DNA from: Betaproteobacteria bacterium
GTDB lineage: Bacteria; Pseudomonadota; Gammaproteobacteria; Burkholderiales; CAIKXV01
Assembly: GCA_021298815.1 (NCBI GenBank)
Contig: JAJTHE010000008.1
Span: forward strand, 16,105 to 80,104
Reading direction: 5' to 3'
DNA length: 64,000 bases
Part shown: in pieces, positions 9,506-18,789 of the stretch
Position numbering within the stretch: position 1 is the stretch's first letter
How the letters are laid out: every line of letters begins with the position of its first letter
Program-made: the position numbers and the translations under genes
The notes under the pieces: generated by a model
The model's input: only the letters and a program-made list of their open reading frames with translations
The model's database searches: none
Told to the model about the DNA's origin: nothing

Positions 9506-10960
9506 TCAGGCGGGCAGCAGTGCCACGCACCGCTCCCAGGTATCCGTGAATCGATCGAGCCCGTGCGATCCGCCGTTGACCAGCCTGCGTGCCTTGGCAA
9601 GCTGGCCTGCGGCCAGCGCCGTGCGCACGGCGGTCTCCTTGTTCTTCAGGAACTGGGCGAGGATCAGCCCGGCGACCCCCGGGTCGTTGGCCATCTGCGG
9701 GCGCACGACCAGGTCGATGCCGATCTGCCGGCCGATGCGCTGGTAGTTGTCGCGACCGGTGAGCTGGATGTAGCCGCGTCCCTTGAACCGTGCACCGTCG
9801 CCGGGCTCCGTGTTGCCCAGGTTGCCGCCGACGGTCGTACCGGGGTCGTAGAGGTCGAACGGCCGGTTGCGGGTGTTGAACGCGCTGCGTCCCTCGTCGA
9901 TCGGCACGAAGCCTTCGGTCTCGGCACGGATGGTCGCGAGCGCCATCATCACCATCGCGCGATCGCCGAGCTGGCGGGCGCGCAGGCCGGCCAGCACGAA
10001 CGGCAGGTTGGCCGTGATGCTGGACAGGGGCGTGGCGCGGGGGAAGGTCTGCTTCACCAGCGCCGGGGTCACCCGTGCCGTGATGTCGGCAGCGCCGGGC
10101 GCAGGCGCGGGGCTGGCGGGGATAGCGGGGGCGGCGGGGGCGGCGGGGGCCGTGACCTCGTCCGGCGTGTCGAGTGCCCGCAGGAATGGCGCATTCATGA
10201 AGCCGTCTGCCTGGCCGTCGCCCTCGAGGTCGACCAGTGCCCACAGTCCCTCGCTGCCGAGGACATGCACCACCGTTCCCGATGGCAGGGTGCGCCTCGC
10301 CGGGAAATCCTGGGAAGGTCCGCCGCGCAGCCTGAGCCCGTCGCGGGCGATCACGACGGCGCGCGTGGCAGGGCGGACCTCGGCCGGCAACAGGGCGAGG
10401 GGGGCGGCCGGCGAGGCGCGTGCGGGTGTCGCAGGCACCACTGTCGCCGCGGGCGCCACGGCCACCGCAGGCACCACTGCGGCCGGGCGTACCGCCGCCA
10501 GTGCTGGCGCCGGTTCCGGCTCGAGCCCCGGCAGCACCGGCGATCCGGGACCGCCCGGCTGGCGCAGCACCTGCCGGCGCAGCGTCGAGCCGGCCGGTAG
10601 CAGGCCGACATGCACGCAACGTCCCGCCTCGTAGATCAGCTGGTCGAAGACGATGCCGCTGTCGCGGATGCGCCGGGCCGCGGCCAGGTCGTCGAGGCCC
10701 TTCACATGGAAGTCGGCGGCCAGCCCGAGCGCATGCGCCGAGGTGGGGACGCCGCCGACCAGCGCATTGACCTGCGGGTTGCGGTAGCCGCTGGTGATCT
10801 GCAGTGGCACGCCGAACAGCGCGCGGACCTCCTCCAGCAGGGCCGCGGTGCGGCGCAGGTTGCGCAGGTGCGCGGCCGTGGGGGTGTTGGCGATGCCCTT
10901 CCTGCGCGCCGTGTCCGAGACCGTGAGCTCTTCGAGCGAGAAATTCGGGGTGAGCTGCAT
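9506..10960 (-). CDS. Three-domain peptidoglycan hydrolase-like protein: peptidase M15A + SH3-like + GH19/lysozyme-like
   Basis: FSLEELTVSDTARRKGI...SGYRNPQVNALVGGVPTSAHALGLAADF...HVGL (M15A); VIARDGLRLRGGPSQDFP...LPSGTVVHVLG (SH3); AETEGF...FKGRGYIQLTGRDNYQRIG (GH19-like). Confidence 0.85.
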   Translation of the reverse strand: MQLTPNFSLEELTVSDTARRKGIANTPTAAHLRNLRRTAALLEEVRALFGVPLQITSGYRNPQVNALVGGVPTSAHALGLAADFHVKGLDDLAAARRIRDSGIVFDQLIYEAGRCVHVGLLPAGSTLRRQVLRQPGGPGSPVLPGLEPEPAPALAAVRPAAVVPAVAVAPAATVVPATPARASPAAPLALLPAEVRPATRAVVIARDGLRLRGGPSQDFPARRTLPSGTVVHVLGSEGLWALVDLEGDGQADGFMNAPFLRALDTPDEVTAPAAPAAPAIPASPAPAPGAADITARVTPALVKQTFPRATPLSSITANLPFVLAGLRARQLGDRAMVMMALATIRAETEGFVPIDEGRSAFNTRNRPFDLYDPGTTVGGNLGNTEPGDGARFKGRGYIQLTGRDNYQRIGRQIGIDLVVRPQMANDPGVAGLILAQFLKNKETAVRTALAAGQLAKARRLVNGGSHGLDRFTDTWERCVALLPA

Positions 10961-11143
10961 CGGATCTCCAGGGCGCGAAGGTGTACCTGCGATCGTATCG
11001 CTTTCCCGGCGCATGGCAAGGACACGAAGCACCCCTGTTGGTGCAACATAGGGCATTGATGGATCAGGCAGGCCGCACGATGCGGGCGGGAACGCCAGCT
11101 GCCACGTCGAACACGGGGACACACCCCGGGCGAAGGAGGAGAC

Positions 11144-12145
11144 ATGGACGGTTCGAAGGCGCCCCGGCGCCGATCCCTGCAGGGCGCGGCGCTCGCAGTG
11201 CTGGTGCTCGGCGTCCTCGCGTCCGGGCAGTCGGCGGCAGCCGAAGCCTGGCCGAACCGGCCGGTGCGGCTGATCGTGCCCTTCCCGCCGGGCGGTGCGA
11301 ACGACATCGTCGCGCGCCTGGTCGGCAGCCGGCTGCAGGAACGCTGGGGCATGCCGGTGGTGGTCGACAACCGGGCCGGCGCCGGCGGCAACATCGGCAC
11401 CGAACTGGGCGCGCGGGCGAACCCGGACGGCTACACGCTGCTGGTCGGCTCGGGCAGCACCCTGGGCAGCAATGCCAGCCTCTACGCGAAGCTGCCGTTC
11501 GACGTGCTGAAGGATTTCGCGCCGGTGTCGCTGATCGCCGCCGCGCCCTTCGTGCTGGTCACCCATCCTTCGGTGCCGGCGAAAACGCTGCCGGCGTTAA
11601 TCGCGCTGGCAAAAGCGAAACCCGGCACGCTCACCTACTCGTCGTTCGGCGAGGGCTCCTCCGCGCACCTGGTCGGCGAACTGCTGCAGAGCATGGCGGG
11701 CATGAAGCTGATCCATGTGCCGTACAAGGGCGGCGGGCCGGCGATGACCGCGGTGATGGGCGGGGAGGTGCAGGCGACGGTGGCCAACCTGTCCGTCGCG
11801 CTGCCGCAGATCCGCGCCGGCAAGGTCCATGCGCTGGGCGTGAGCACCGCGAAGCGCGCCTCGGCGCTGCCCGACCTGCAGACCCTCGCCGAGGCGGGGC
11901 TGCCGGGCTTCGAGGCCTCGGCCTGGGTCGGGCTGGTCGCGCCCGCCGGCACGCCGGTGGCGCTGGTCAACCGCTTGAACGAGGATGTCCATGCAGCGGT
12001 GCAGCATCCGGACACGCAGAAGCAGATCGAGCAGCGCGGGCTGGATACCCTGCTCAGCACGCCGGCCGAGTTCGCGCGCTACCTGGCGCAGGAAGTCAGG
12101 CGCTGGGACGAGGTGGTGCGCAGCGCCGGCATCCGCAAGCAGTAG
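11144..12145 (+). CDS. Bug/TctC family substrate-binding protein
   Basis: WPNRPVRLIVPFPPGGANDIVAR, NPDGYTLLVG, HVPYKGGGPAMTA. Confidence 0.93.
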   Translation: MDGSKAPRRRSLQGAALAVLVLGVLASGQSAAAEAWPNRPVRLIVPFPPGGANDIVARLVGSRLQERWGMPVVVDNRAGAGGNIGTELGARANPDGYTLLVGSGSTLGSNASLYAKLPFDVLKDFAPVSLIAAAPFVLVTHPSVPAKTLPALIALAKAKPGTLTYSSFGEGSSAHLVGELLQSMAGMKLIHVPYKGGGPAMTAVMGGEVQATVANLSVALPQIRAGKVHALGVSTAKRASALPDLQTLAEAGLPGFEASAWVGLVAPAGTPVALVNRLNEDVHAAVQHPDTQKQIEQRGLDTLLSTPAEFARYLAQEVRRWDEVVRSAGIRKQ

Positions 12146-12169
12146 CCGCCACAGCCGCGTGCGGCAGCG

Positions 12170-12757
12170 CTACAGCGAGGAAATGAACGCGGAGGACTGC
12201 ATCACCGTGCCGAACAGCGGCAGGATCTTCTCGCATTCGATCCGGTGCAGCTCCGGATCGGGGCTGGCGCAGCAGTCCTCCAGCACCTTGACCGCGAAGC
12301 CGGCGTCGTCGCCGTGGCGCGCCGCGCTGTCGACCACCATGTGCGTGTACACGCCGCACAGCGCGAGCGTGGTCACGCCCTGCCGGTGCAGCCAGGTCTC
12401 GAGGCCGGTGTTGAAGAACGGGCTGACCGCGTGCTTGGTATAGACGATCTCGCTCGCCAGCGGGCGTATCGCCTCGGGGAACTCGAGGCCCCATGAACCG
12501 ACCACGATCGCCTGCTTCTCCTTCAGGTGCGCGAGCCGTGCCGAGCGGCTGATCGCGTCGGCATAGTCGGCCCTGAAGCCGACGTTCACGAAGGCGACCG
12601 GCTGCCGGCGGGCCCGCATCGCCGCGATCACCGCCGCGGTCCTGGCGATCAGGCCGCGCTGTTCGACCACCTTCGCGAAGCCCTGCGAGCCGACCTTGCC
12701 GGCCGGATCCACCAGTTCGTTCTGCACGTCGAGCACCAGCAGTGCGGTCTTTTCCAT
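12170..12757 (-). CDS. Isochorismatase-family cysteine hydrolase
   Basis: ALLVLDVQNELVD...VVGSWGLEF...TKHAVSPFFNTGLETWLHRQGVTTLALCGVYTHMVVDSAARHGDDAGF. Confidence 0.9.
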   Translation of the reverse strand: MEKTALLVLDVQNELVDPAGKVGSQGFAKVVEQRGLIARTAAVIAAMRARRQPVAFVNVGFRADYADAISRSARLAHLKEKQAIVVGSWGLEFPEAIRPLASEIVYTKHAVSPFFNTGLETWLHRQGVTTLALCGVYTHMVVDSAARHGDDAGFAVKVLEDCCASPDPELHRIECEKILPLFGTVMQSSAFISSL

Positions 12758-12855
12758 CGAGCATCCTCCCCGGGTTCGTTGCATGGACTCTAGCGCCTCG
12801 ACCGTTGCGCTGCCACATCGATGTTCGTGGCCGCTGCATCCGGTGCATGTTATAA

Positions 12856-12867
12856 ATTATCGATAAT
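12856..12867. promoter_or_regulatory. Perfect 12-bp AT-rich palindrome ATTATCGATAAT upstream of amidohydrolase
   Basis: AT-rich palindrome in GC-rich context, about 20 bp before the start codon at 12888. Confidence 0.45.
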
Positions 12868-12887
12868 CCTTGCGCTGGGGGCAGGCC

Positions 12888-14303
12888 ATGGCGGCAGAGA
12901 CGGATCGACAGGCCATCGACCTGCTCGTGCGAAACATCGACTGGCTGGTCACCGTCGACCCCGGCCGGCGCATCATCCGCGATGCCGCACTGGCCGTGCA
13001 CGACGGGCGCTTCGTGGACGTCGGCAAGACCGCGGCGCTGGATGCGCGGTGGCAGGCCGCGCGGGTGGTCGATGGCGCCGGCGCGGTGGTGATGCCGGGC
13101 TTCGTCGACAACCACCTGCACTCGTCGTTCCAGCTCGCGCGCGGGCTCGCCGACGAGTCGAACGCCCAGGCCTTCCTGTTCGAGCACATGTATCCGTACG
13201 AGGTGGCGATGGGCGAGGAGGACGTGCGCATCGCCGTCTCACTCGCCGCGGTCGAGATGCTGCGCCACGGCGTCACCTGCTACATCGAACCGGGCAACTA
13301 CCACCCGGACACGACGGTGGATGCGGTCATGGGCGCCGGCATGCGCGCGGTGCTCGCGGTGAGCTGCTTCGACAAGGGCAAGTCGGTGACCGGGCTGATG
13401 CCGCCGGGCATGATCGACACCACGCGGGGCTGCATCGAGAAGACCGAGGCGCTGTTCGAGAAGTATCCCGGCCGCCATTCGCGCCGGCTGACGGTCAGCG
13501 CATCGTTCCGCGGCATGAACAATTCGTCCGACGAACTGATCCTCGCGCTCAAGGGCATCGCGCAGAAGCACGATGCGATCCTGCAGACCCATGCCTGCTA
13601 TTCCTACTTCACGCACGACGCCAGCGTCGCGCAGTACGGCAAGCCGGAGATCGAGCGGCTGGAGTCCCTGGGGGTGCTCGACGAGCGCATGCTGCTGCTG
13701 CACGGCGGATGGTTCGAGCCGCACGAGATCGAGATCCTCGCGCGGCGCCGCCCGACGGTGGTGTGCTGCCCGTCGTCCTCGCTGCACAACGGCTACGGCA
13801 ACCTCAAGGTGGGCATGCATCCGGAGCTCGCCGCACTCGGGGTGAACGTGAGCCTGGGCTGCGACCATGCGAGCTCGGGCACCGTCGACATCGTGCAGGA
13901 GATGCGCAACTGCGTCGGCGCCTACAAGGAGCTCCGCCTGAACCCGCGGGTGATGCCCCCCGAGCAGGCGGTCGAGATGGCGACCCTGAACGGCGCTCGC
14001 GGCGCCGGGCTGGCCGACCGCATCGGCTCGATCGAGGTCGGGAAGGAAGCCGATTTCGTGCTGTTCGACGCGATGACGCCCGAGTGGCAGCCGCTGTACA
14101 ACCCGGTGTCCAACCTGGTCTACAGCGCCACCGGCAACACGGTGAAGGATGTGTTCGTCGCCGGCGAACAGGTCGTGCGCAACGGCCACCTCACCCGCAT
14201 CGACGAGGCGGCGCTGATGCGCGAGGTGGTCGAGGCGGGGCGGCGCATCACCAGCCGGCTCGACATGAAGAAGGTGATGAAGCTGCGCTGGCCGGTCGAG
14301 TGA
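12888..14303 (+). CDS. Amidohydrolase family protein (TRZ/ATZ-type cytosine deaminase-like)
   Basis: VMPGFVDNHLHSSFQLARGL, LLLHGGWFEPHE, SLGCDHASSGTVDIVQEM, GSIEVGKEADFVLFD. Confidence 0.9.
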   Translation: MAAETDRQAIDLLVRNIDWLVTVDPGRRIIRDAALAVHDGRFVDVGKTAALDARWQAARVVDGAGAVVMPGFVDNHLHSSFQLARGLADESNAQAFLFEHMYPYEVAMGEEDVRIAVSLAAVEMLRHGVTCYIEPGNYHPDTTVDAVMGAGMRAVLAVSCFDKGKSVTGLMPPGMIDTTRGCIEKTEALFEKYPGRHSRRLTVSASFRGMNNSSDELILALKGIAQKHDAILQTHACYSYFTHDASVAQYGKPEIERLESLGVLDERMLLLHGGWFEPHEIEILARRRPTVVCCPSSSLHNGYGNLKVGMHPELAALGVNVSLGCDHASSGTVDIVQEMRNCVGAYKELRLNPRVMPPEQAVEMATLNGARGAGLADRIGSIEVGKEADFVLFDAMTPEWQPLYNPVSNLVYSATGNTVKDVFVAGEQVVRNGHLTRIDEAALMREVVEAGRRITSRLDMKKVMKLRWPVE

Positions 14304-14305
14304 GC

Positions 14306-16444
14306 ATGGCTGCATTCGAGCGCCTGCTGGAGCCGCGCGGCATCGCCGTGGTCGGGGCGAGCATCGAGCCCTCGCGGCCGGGCAACCAGACCCTGGTCGC
14401 GCTGAAGGAGAACGGCTACGCGGGCGGCGTGTATCCGGTCAACCCGAAGTACCCGGAGATCGCGGGCTATCGCTGCCTCGGCTCGCTGGCGCAGGTCGAA
14501 GGCGATTGCGACATCGCGGTGGTCGCGCTGCCGGCGCCGCAGGTGGCCGGCGTGCTGCGCGAGTGCGCGGCGCGCGGCATAGGGCATGCGGTGGTGCTCG
14601 GCGGCGGCTTCCGCGAGGCCGGGCCGGGCGGCGCCGCGCTCGAGGGCGAACTGCTGGCCACGGCGCGCGCCACGGGCGTGCGCTTCATCGGGCCGAACTG
14701 CCTGGGCCTGGTCAACGTGCAGGCCCGCGCCTATGCCGCCTGGGGCAGCCTGACCCGGCCGCCGCGGCTTGCGCCCGGGCCGGTGTCCGTGGTGCTGCAG
14801 AGCGCGAGCTTCGGCATGAGCCTGGTGATCCAGGCGGCGCAGGCCGGCATTGGCTTCCGCCACGTGGTGACCAGCGGCAACGAGGCCGACGTGTCGACCG
14901 CCGAGATCATCGATGCCTATGTCGACGATCCGGGCACCCGGGTCATCCTGTCCTACCTCGAGGGCGTGGCCGACGGCCGCCGGTTCATGGCCGCCGCGCG
15001 CCGTGCGCTGGCCGCCGGCAAGCCGCTGGTGCTGATCAAGGCCGGCAACACCGAACAGGGCCGGCGCGCGGCGCAGTCGCACACCGCGAACATGACCGAC
15101 GAATACGATGTCTACCGAGCGGCGTTCCGTCAGTGCGGGGTGATCGAGGTGGACGACGTGCAGGCGGCGGTCGACATGGTGGCCTGCCTGCTCGGTGGCC
15201 GGCTGCCCGCGGGCAACCGGGTCGGCGTGATCGGCGGCTCCGGCGGCGCCGCGGCGATGTTCTCCGACCAGGCGGACCTCTGCGGGCTGGTGCTGCCCGC
15301 GTTCGCGCCGGCCACCGCCGAGGCGCTGAAGGATTCCCTGCCGGCGCTGAGCGTGCTGCGCAACCCGGTCGACTACACGGCGGGCTTTCCCCGGCAGCAG
15401 GACGGGCTCGATTTCGAGCGTGCGTTCCGGGCGGTGATCGACGACCCGCAGGTCGACCAGCTGGCGGTGATGTTCGCCGCGGCAGGACGCCGGCAGGTCG
15501 CCTATGGTGGCGAGCTGCTGGCGCGGCTGGTGGCGTCCTCGTCCAAGCCGCTGGTGGTGTTCTCCGGCATGGACGAGGCGCTGGCGCCCGAGGGCCTCGC
15601 CACGCTGCGCGCGGCCGGCGTGCCGGTGCTGTCCTCGCCCAAGCGCGTGGCGCTGGCGATGGCGCGACTCGCCGCGCATGCCGGCGCCCGTCGTGCGGCG
15701 GCCGCCAGCGGGGGCGGGGTCGGCGCGGCGGCCGACGAGCCGGTGGACGTCGGAGCCGTGCTGCACGACGCCGGCATCGACGGCCGTGCGGGCGCGCTCG
15801 ACGAGGCTGCCAGCAAGCGCCTGGCCTCGGCGTTCGGCATCCCGGTCACGGCCGACCGCCTGCTGCCGCTGGCGCCTTCGCTCGCCGACTGCGACGGGTT
15901 GCCGTTCCCGGTCGTGCTGAAGATCGTGTCCCCCGACATCGCGCACAAGAGCGACATCGGCGGGGTGCAACTGGGCATCGTCGGGCCGCAGGCGCTGCTG
16001 GACGCGGCGCGCCGGATGGTCGCCGAGGTGCGCGCAGCGCGCCTGGACGCCGCGCTGTCCGGACTGCTCGCAGCCCCGATGGTCGACGGCGCGCTCGAGA
16101 CGCTGGTCGGCGTGGTGAACGATCCCGGGTTCGGCCCGGTGGTCGCCTTCGGTCTGGGCGGCGTGCTGGCCGAAGTGCTGCACGACGTGAGCTATCGCGT
16201 CGCGCCGTTCGATGCCGCGCAGGCGCGATCCATGATCGACGAGCTGCGTGCACGCGCGCTGTTCGACGGCGTGCGCGGCCGGCCGGCGGTCGACGTGGAG
16301 GCCCTGGCCGCGGCGCTGGCCCGCGTCTCGGTGCTCGCCTGGTCGCTGCGCGACCGGCTGGTCGAGATGGACATCAACCCGCTGCTGGTCCGGCCGGTCG
16401 GGCAGGGGGTGGTCGCCGCGGATGCACTCGCCGTGATGCGCTGA
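14306..16444 (+). CDS. Acyl/acetyl-CoA synthetase (NDP-forming) family, CoA-binding + ATP-grasp
   Basis: FERLLEPRGIAVVGASIEPSRPGN...GPNCLGLVN...VVLKIVSPDIAHKSDIGGVQLGI...VEMDINPLLVRP. Confidence 0.92.
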   Translation: MAAFERLLEPRGIAVVGASIEPSRPGNQTLVALKENGYAGGVYPVNPKYPEIAGYRCLGSLAQVEGDCDIAVVALPAPQVAGVLRECAARGIGHAVVLGGGFREAGPGGAALEGELLATARATGVRFIGPNCLGLVNVQARAYAAWGSLTRPPRLAPGPVSVVLQSASFGMSLVIQAAQAGIGFRHVVTSGNEADVSTAEIIDAYVDDPGTRVILSYLEGVADGRRFMAAARRALAAGKPLVLIKAGNTEQGRRAAQSHTANMTDEYDVYRAAFRQCGVIEVDDVQAAVDMVACLLGGRLPAGNRVGVIGGSGGAAAMFSDQADLCGLVLPAFAPATAEALKDSLPALSVLRNPVDYTAGFPRQQDGLDFERAFRAVIDDPQVDQLAVMFAAAGRRQVAYGGELLARLVASSSKPLVVFSGMDEALAPEGLATLRAAGVPVLSSPKRVALAMARLAAHAGARRAAAASGGGVGAAADEPVDVGAVLHDAGIDGRAGALDEAASKRLASAFGIPVTADRLLPLAPSLADCDGLPFPVVLKIVSPDIAHKSDIGGVQLGIVGPQALLDAARRMVAEVRAARLDAALSGLLAAPMVDGALETLVGVVNDPGFGPVVAFGLGGVLAEVLHDVSYRVAPFDAAQARSMIDELRARALFDGVRGRPAVDVEALAAALARVSVLAWSLRDRLVEMDINPLLVRPVGQGVVAADALAVMR

Positions 16445-16499
16445 GTGCAGCGGCTGCAACCAGGTCCGGGCACACGGACCGATCCAATGGAGGAACTCG

Positions 16500-17540
16500 A
16501 TGCACCCGCGCGGATCCACCCTGCTGTCGTCCATCGTTCCTGCAGTCGTCCCGACGGTCGCGCCTTCGGTCGTGCTGCCTTGCGTGCTCGGCTGCGTGCT
16601 CGGCTGCGCCGGCGCGCTCGCCGCGCGGGCCGCCCATGCGCAGGCCTGGCCGGCGAAGCCGCTGCGCATCGTCGTGCCGTTCCCGCCTGGCGGCCCGAAC
16701 GACATCATCGGCCGGCTGGTCGGGCAGAAGCTCGCCGAGGCCTTCGGCCAGCCGGTGGTCGCCGACAACCGTGCCGGCGCGGGGGGAAGCATCGGCTCGC
16801 TCGCGGTGGCCAAGTCGCCGCCCGATGGCTACACCCTGCTCTCCGGCGGCATGGGAAACCTGGTGATGAACCCGATCATCGACAAGGTGCCCTACGACAC
16901 GCTGCGCGACTTCGCGCCGGTGAGCCTGGTCGCCAGCGCACCGAACGTGCTGGTCGTGCATCCGTCGCTGCCGGCGAAGGACGTGAAGTCGCTGCTCGCG
17001 CTCGCGCGGTCGCGCCCGGGCGAACTCAACTACGGCTCGGGCGGCGTAGGCAGCACGCCGCACCTGTCCGGCGCGCTGTTCAACGTGCTCGGCAAGGTGA
17101 ACCTTGCCCATGTGCCGTACAAGGGCAATGCGCCGGCACTGACCGACCTGCTCGGCGGGCATGTGCAGGCCGCCTTCCTCGGCATACCGGCCGCGCAGCC
17201 GCCGGTGGCTTCCGGCCGGCTGCGTGCGCTGGCGGTGACCGGCAGCGCGCGCTCCCGGGCACTGCCGCAGGTGCCGACGGTCGCCGAGTCCGGGCTGCCG
17301 TCCTACGAGCTGAGCCCGTGGTACGGCATCCTCGCGCCGGCAGGCACCCCGGCCGATGTCGTGGCGCGGCTGAACGAGACCATCAACCGCTCGATGCGAG
17401 AGCCGGACATGGTCGAGCGGCTGGCCGCGCTGGGCGCCGAACCCGAGTCGATGTCGGCGGCCGAGTATGCGGCGCGCATCCGCGCGGACATCGAGAAATG
17501 GACGCGCGTGATCCGGGCGGCGAACATCCGCGCCGAGTGA
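16500..17540 (+). CDS. Bug/TctC family substrate-binding protein
   Basis: WPAKPLRIVVPFPPGGPNDIIGR, PPDGYTLLSG, HVPYKGNAPALTD. Confidence 0.93.
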   Translation: MHPRGSTLLSSIVPAVVPTVAPSVVLPCVLGCVLGCAGALAARAAHAQAWPAKPLRIVVPFPPGGPNDIIGRLVGQKLAEAFGQPVVADNRAGAGGSIGSLAVAKSPPDGYTLLSGGMGNLVMNPIIDKVPYDTLRDFAPVSLVASAPNVLVVHPSLPAKDVKSLLALARSRPGELNYGSGGVGSTPHLSGALFNVLGKVNLAHVPYKGNAPALTDLLGGHVQAAFLGIPAAQPPVASGRLRALAVTGSARSRALPQVPTVAESGLPSYELSPWYGILAPAGTPADVVARLNETINRSMREPDMVERLAALGAEPESMSAAEYAARIRADIEKWTRVIRAANIRAE

Positions 17541-17589
17541 CGCAATACGGGCCGGGCAATCACGCGTGGCCGCAGTCGCAGCCGCGCGT

Positions 17590-18591
17590 TCAGGCCGCCA
17601 GGCGCAGCAACCGCCGCGGATTGGCTTCGGCGATCTGCGCGACCTGTGTCGCATCGAACCCGGCCGCGGCCAGGCTGGCGAGCGGATCGGCGTCCATCGG
17701 CGGGAAGGGATCGTCGCTGCCGAGCACCAGCCGGTCGGTGCCGACCTTCGCCGCGAGGTAGCGCAGCGCATCGGGGTCATGCAGGATCGTGTCGTAATGG
17801 AAGCGGCGCAGGTAGTCCGACGGCGATTGCATCGCGACGTTGTGCTGGTGCGCGCGTTCCATCCGCACGTTCATCACGTCGAACCGTCCGACCAGGTAGG
17901 GCAGGGCGCCGCCACCGTGTGACACGACCAGGTCGAGCGCGGGGAAGCGGTCGAGCACGCCGGAGAACATCAGCGACCCGAGGGTGAGGGTGGTGTCGAA
18001 GGTGTACTGCACGATCGGGTTCAGGCCGAACAGGGCGGTGCGCGGCAGCGATTCCGGCTGCGCCGGATGGATGAACACCGGCACGCCGAGCTGCTGTGCC
18101 GCAGCCCAGTATTCGTCCAGCGGCAGGTTGCCCAGGTTCACGCCTTCGACGTTGGCGGCGACCATGCCGCCGGAGGCGCCCAGTTCCTTCACGCAGCGTT
18201 CGAGTTCGCGCGCGGCCGCCGCGGCATCGGGCAGCGGCCCCGATGCGAACCACGAGAAGCGGTCGGGACGGCGTCCGCAGGTCGCGGCCAGGGACTCGTT
18301 CATCAGCTGGTGCCAGCCGATCGCCTGCCGTGCCGGCAGGCCGTAGCCGAACACGTCGGCCCACATCGACAGCACCTGGCGCGAGATGCCGTTGCCGTCC
18401 ATCGACGCGATGCGCGCGGACTCGGCCTCGAGCAGGCGCGGGAAGAACGGGCGCGGCTTCACGTGCGCGAAGGCGAGGCAGGGGCAGCTGCCTGCGCGGT
18501 CGATGACCTCGATGCCGAGCGCCGCCCCCCGTTCGCGAAGCACGTCGATGATGCGGGGCGGTACATAGTGGGCATGCATGTCGATCGGCAT
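17590..18591 (-). CDS. Amidohydrolase family 2 (ACMSD-like) protein
   Basis: MPIDMHAHYVPPRIIDVLRE...PVFIHPAQPE...LVVSHGGGALPYLVGR...DRLVLGSDDPFPPMDADP. Confidence 0.9.
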   Translation of the reverse strand: MPIDMHAHYVPPRIIDVLRERGAALGIEVIDRAGSCPCLAFAHVKPRPFFPRLLEAESARIASMDGNGISRQVLSMWADVFGYGLPARQAIGWHQLMNESLAATCGRRPDRFSWFASGPLPDAAAAARELERCVKELGASGGMVAANVEGVNLGNLPLDEYWAAAQQLGVPVFIHPAQPESLPRTALFGLNPIVQYTFDTTLTLGSLMFSGVLDRFPALDLVVSHGGGALPYLVGRFDVMNVRMERAHQHNVAMQSPSDYLRRFHYDTILHDPDALRYLAAKVGTDRLVLGSDDPFPPMDADPLASLAAAGFDATQVAQIAEANPRRLLRLAA

Positions 18592-18683
18592 CGGTCTGGC
18601 CTCTGGGTGTTGCGTCGGGGGTGTTCGCTTGTCGGTGCAGGGAAATAGTATTAGATTGCCGATGCACCAGCCATGCCGGCGAC

Positions 18684-18734
18684 ATCCATCGATATCCATC
18701 GAAAACCGTCGACGACCGTCGACGACCACGACCG
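18684..18734. repeat. 10-bp-period tandem repeats in divergent intergenic region
   Basis: ATCCATCGAT/ATCCATCGAA at 18684-18703 and ACCGTCGACG/ACCGTCGACG/ACCACGACCG at 18705-18734. Confidence 0.6.
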
Positions 18735-18789
18735 GCAGCCGGGCAGGAGGAAGGATGATGCTGCATTGCCATCGCACCGGAGTCGCGCG

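Noticed and set aside
14120-16813. 897-aa minus-strand ORF antisense to CoA ligase
   Set aside because: Composition is the usual low-complexity Arg/Gly/His-rich antisense of a high-GC gene; the plus strand encodes a clear ATP-grasp CoA ligase.
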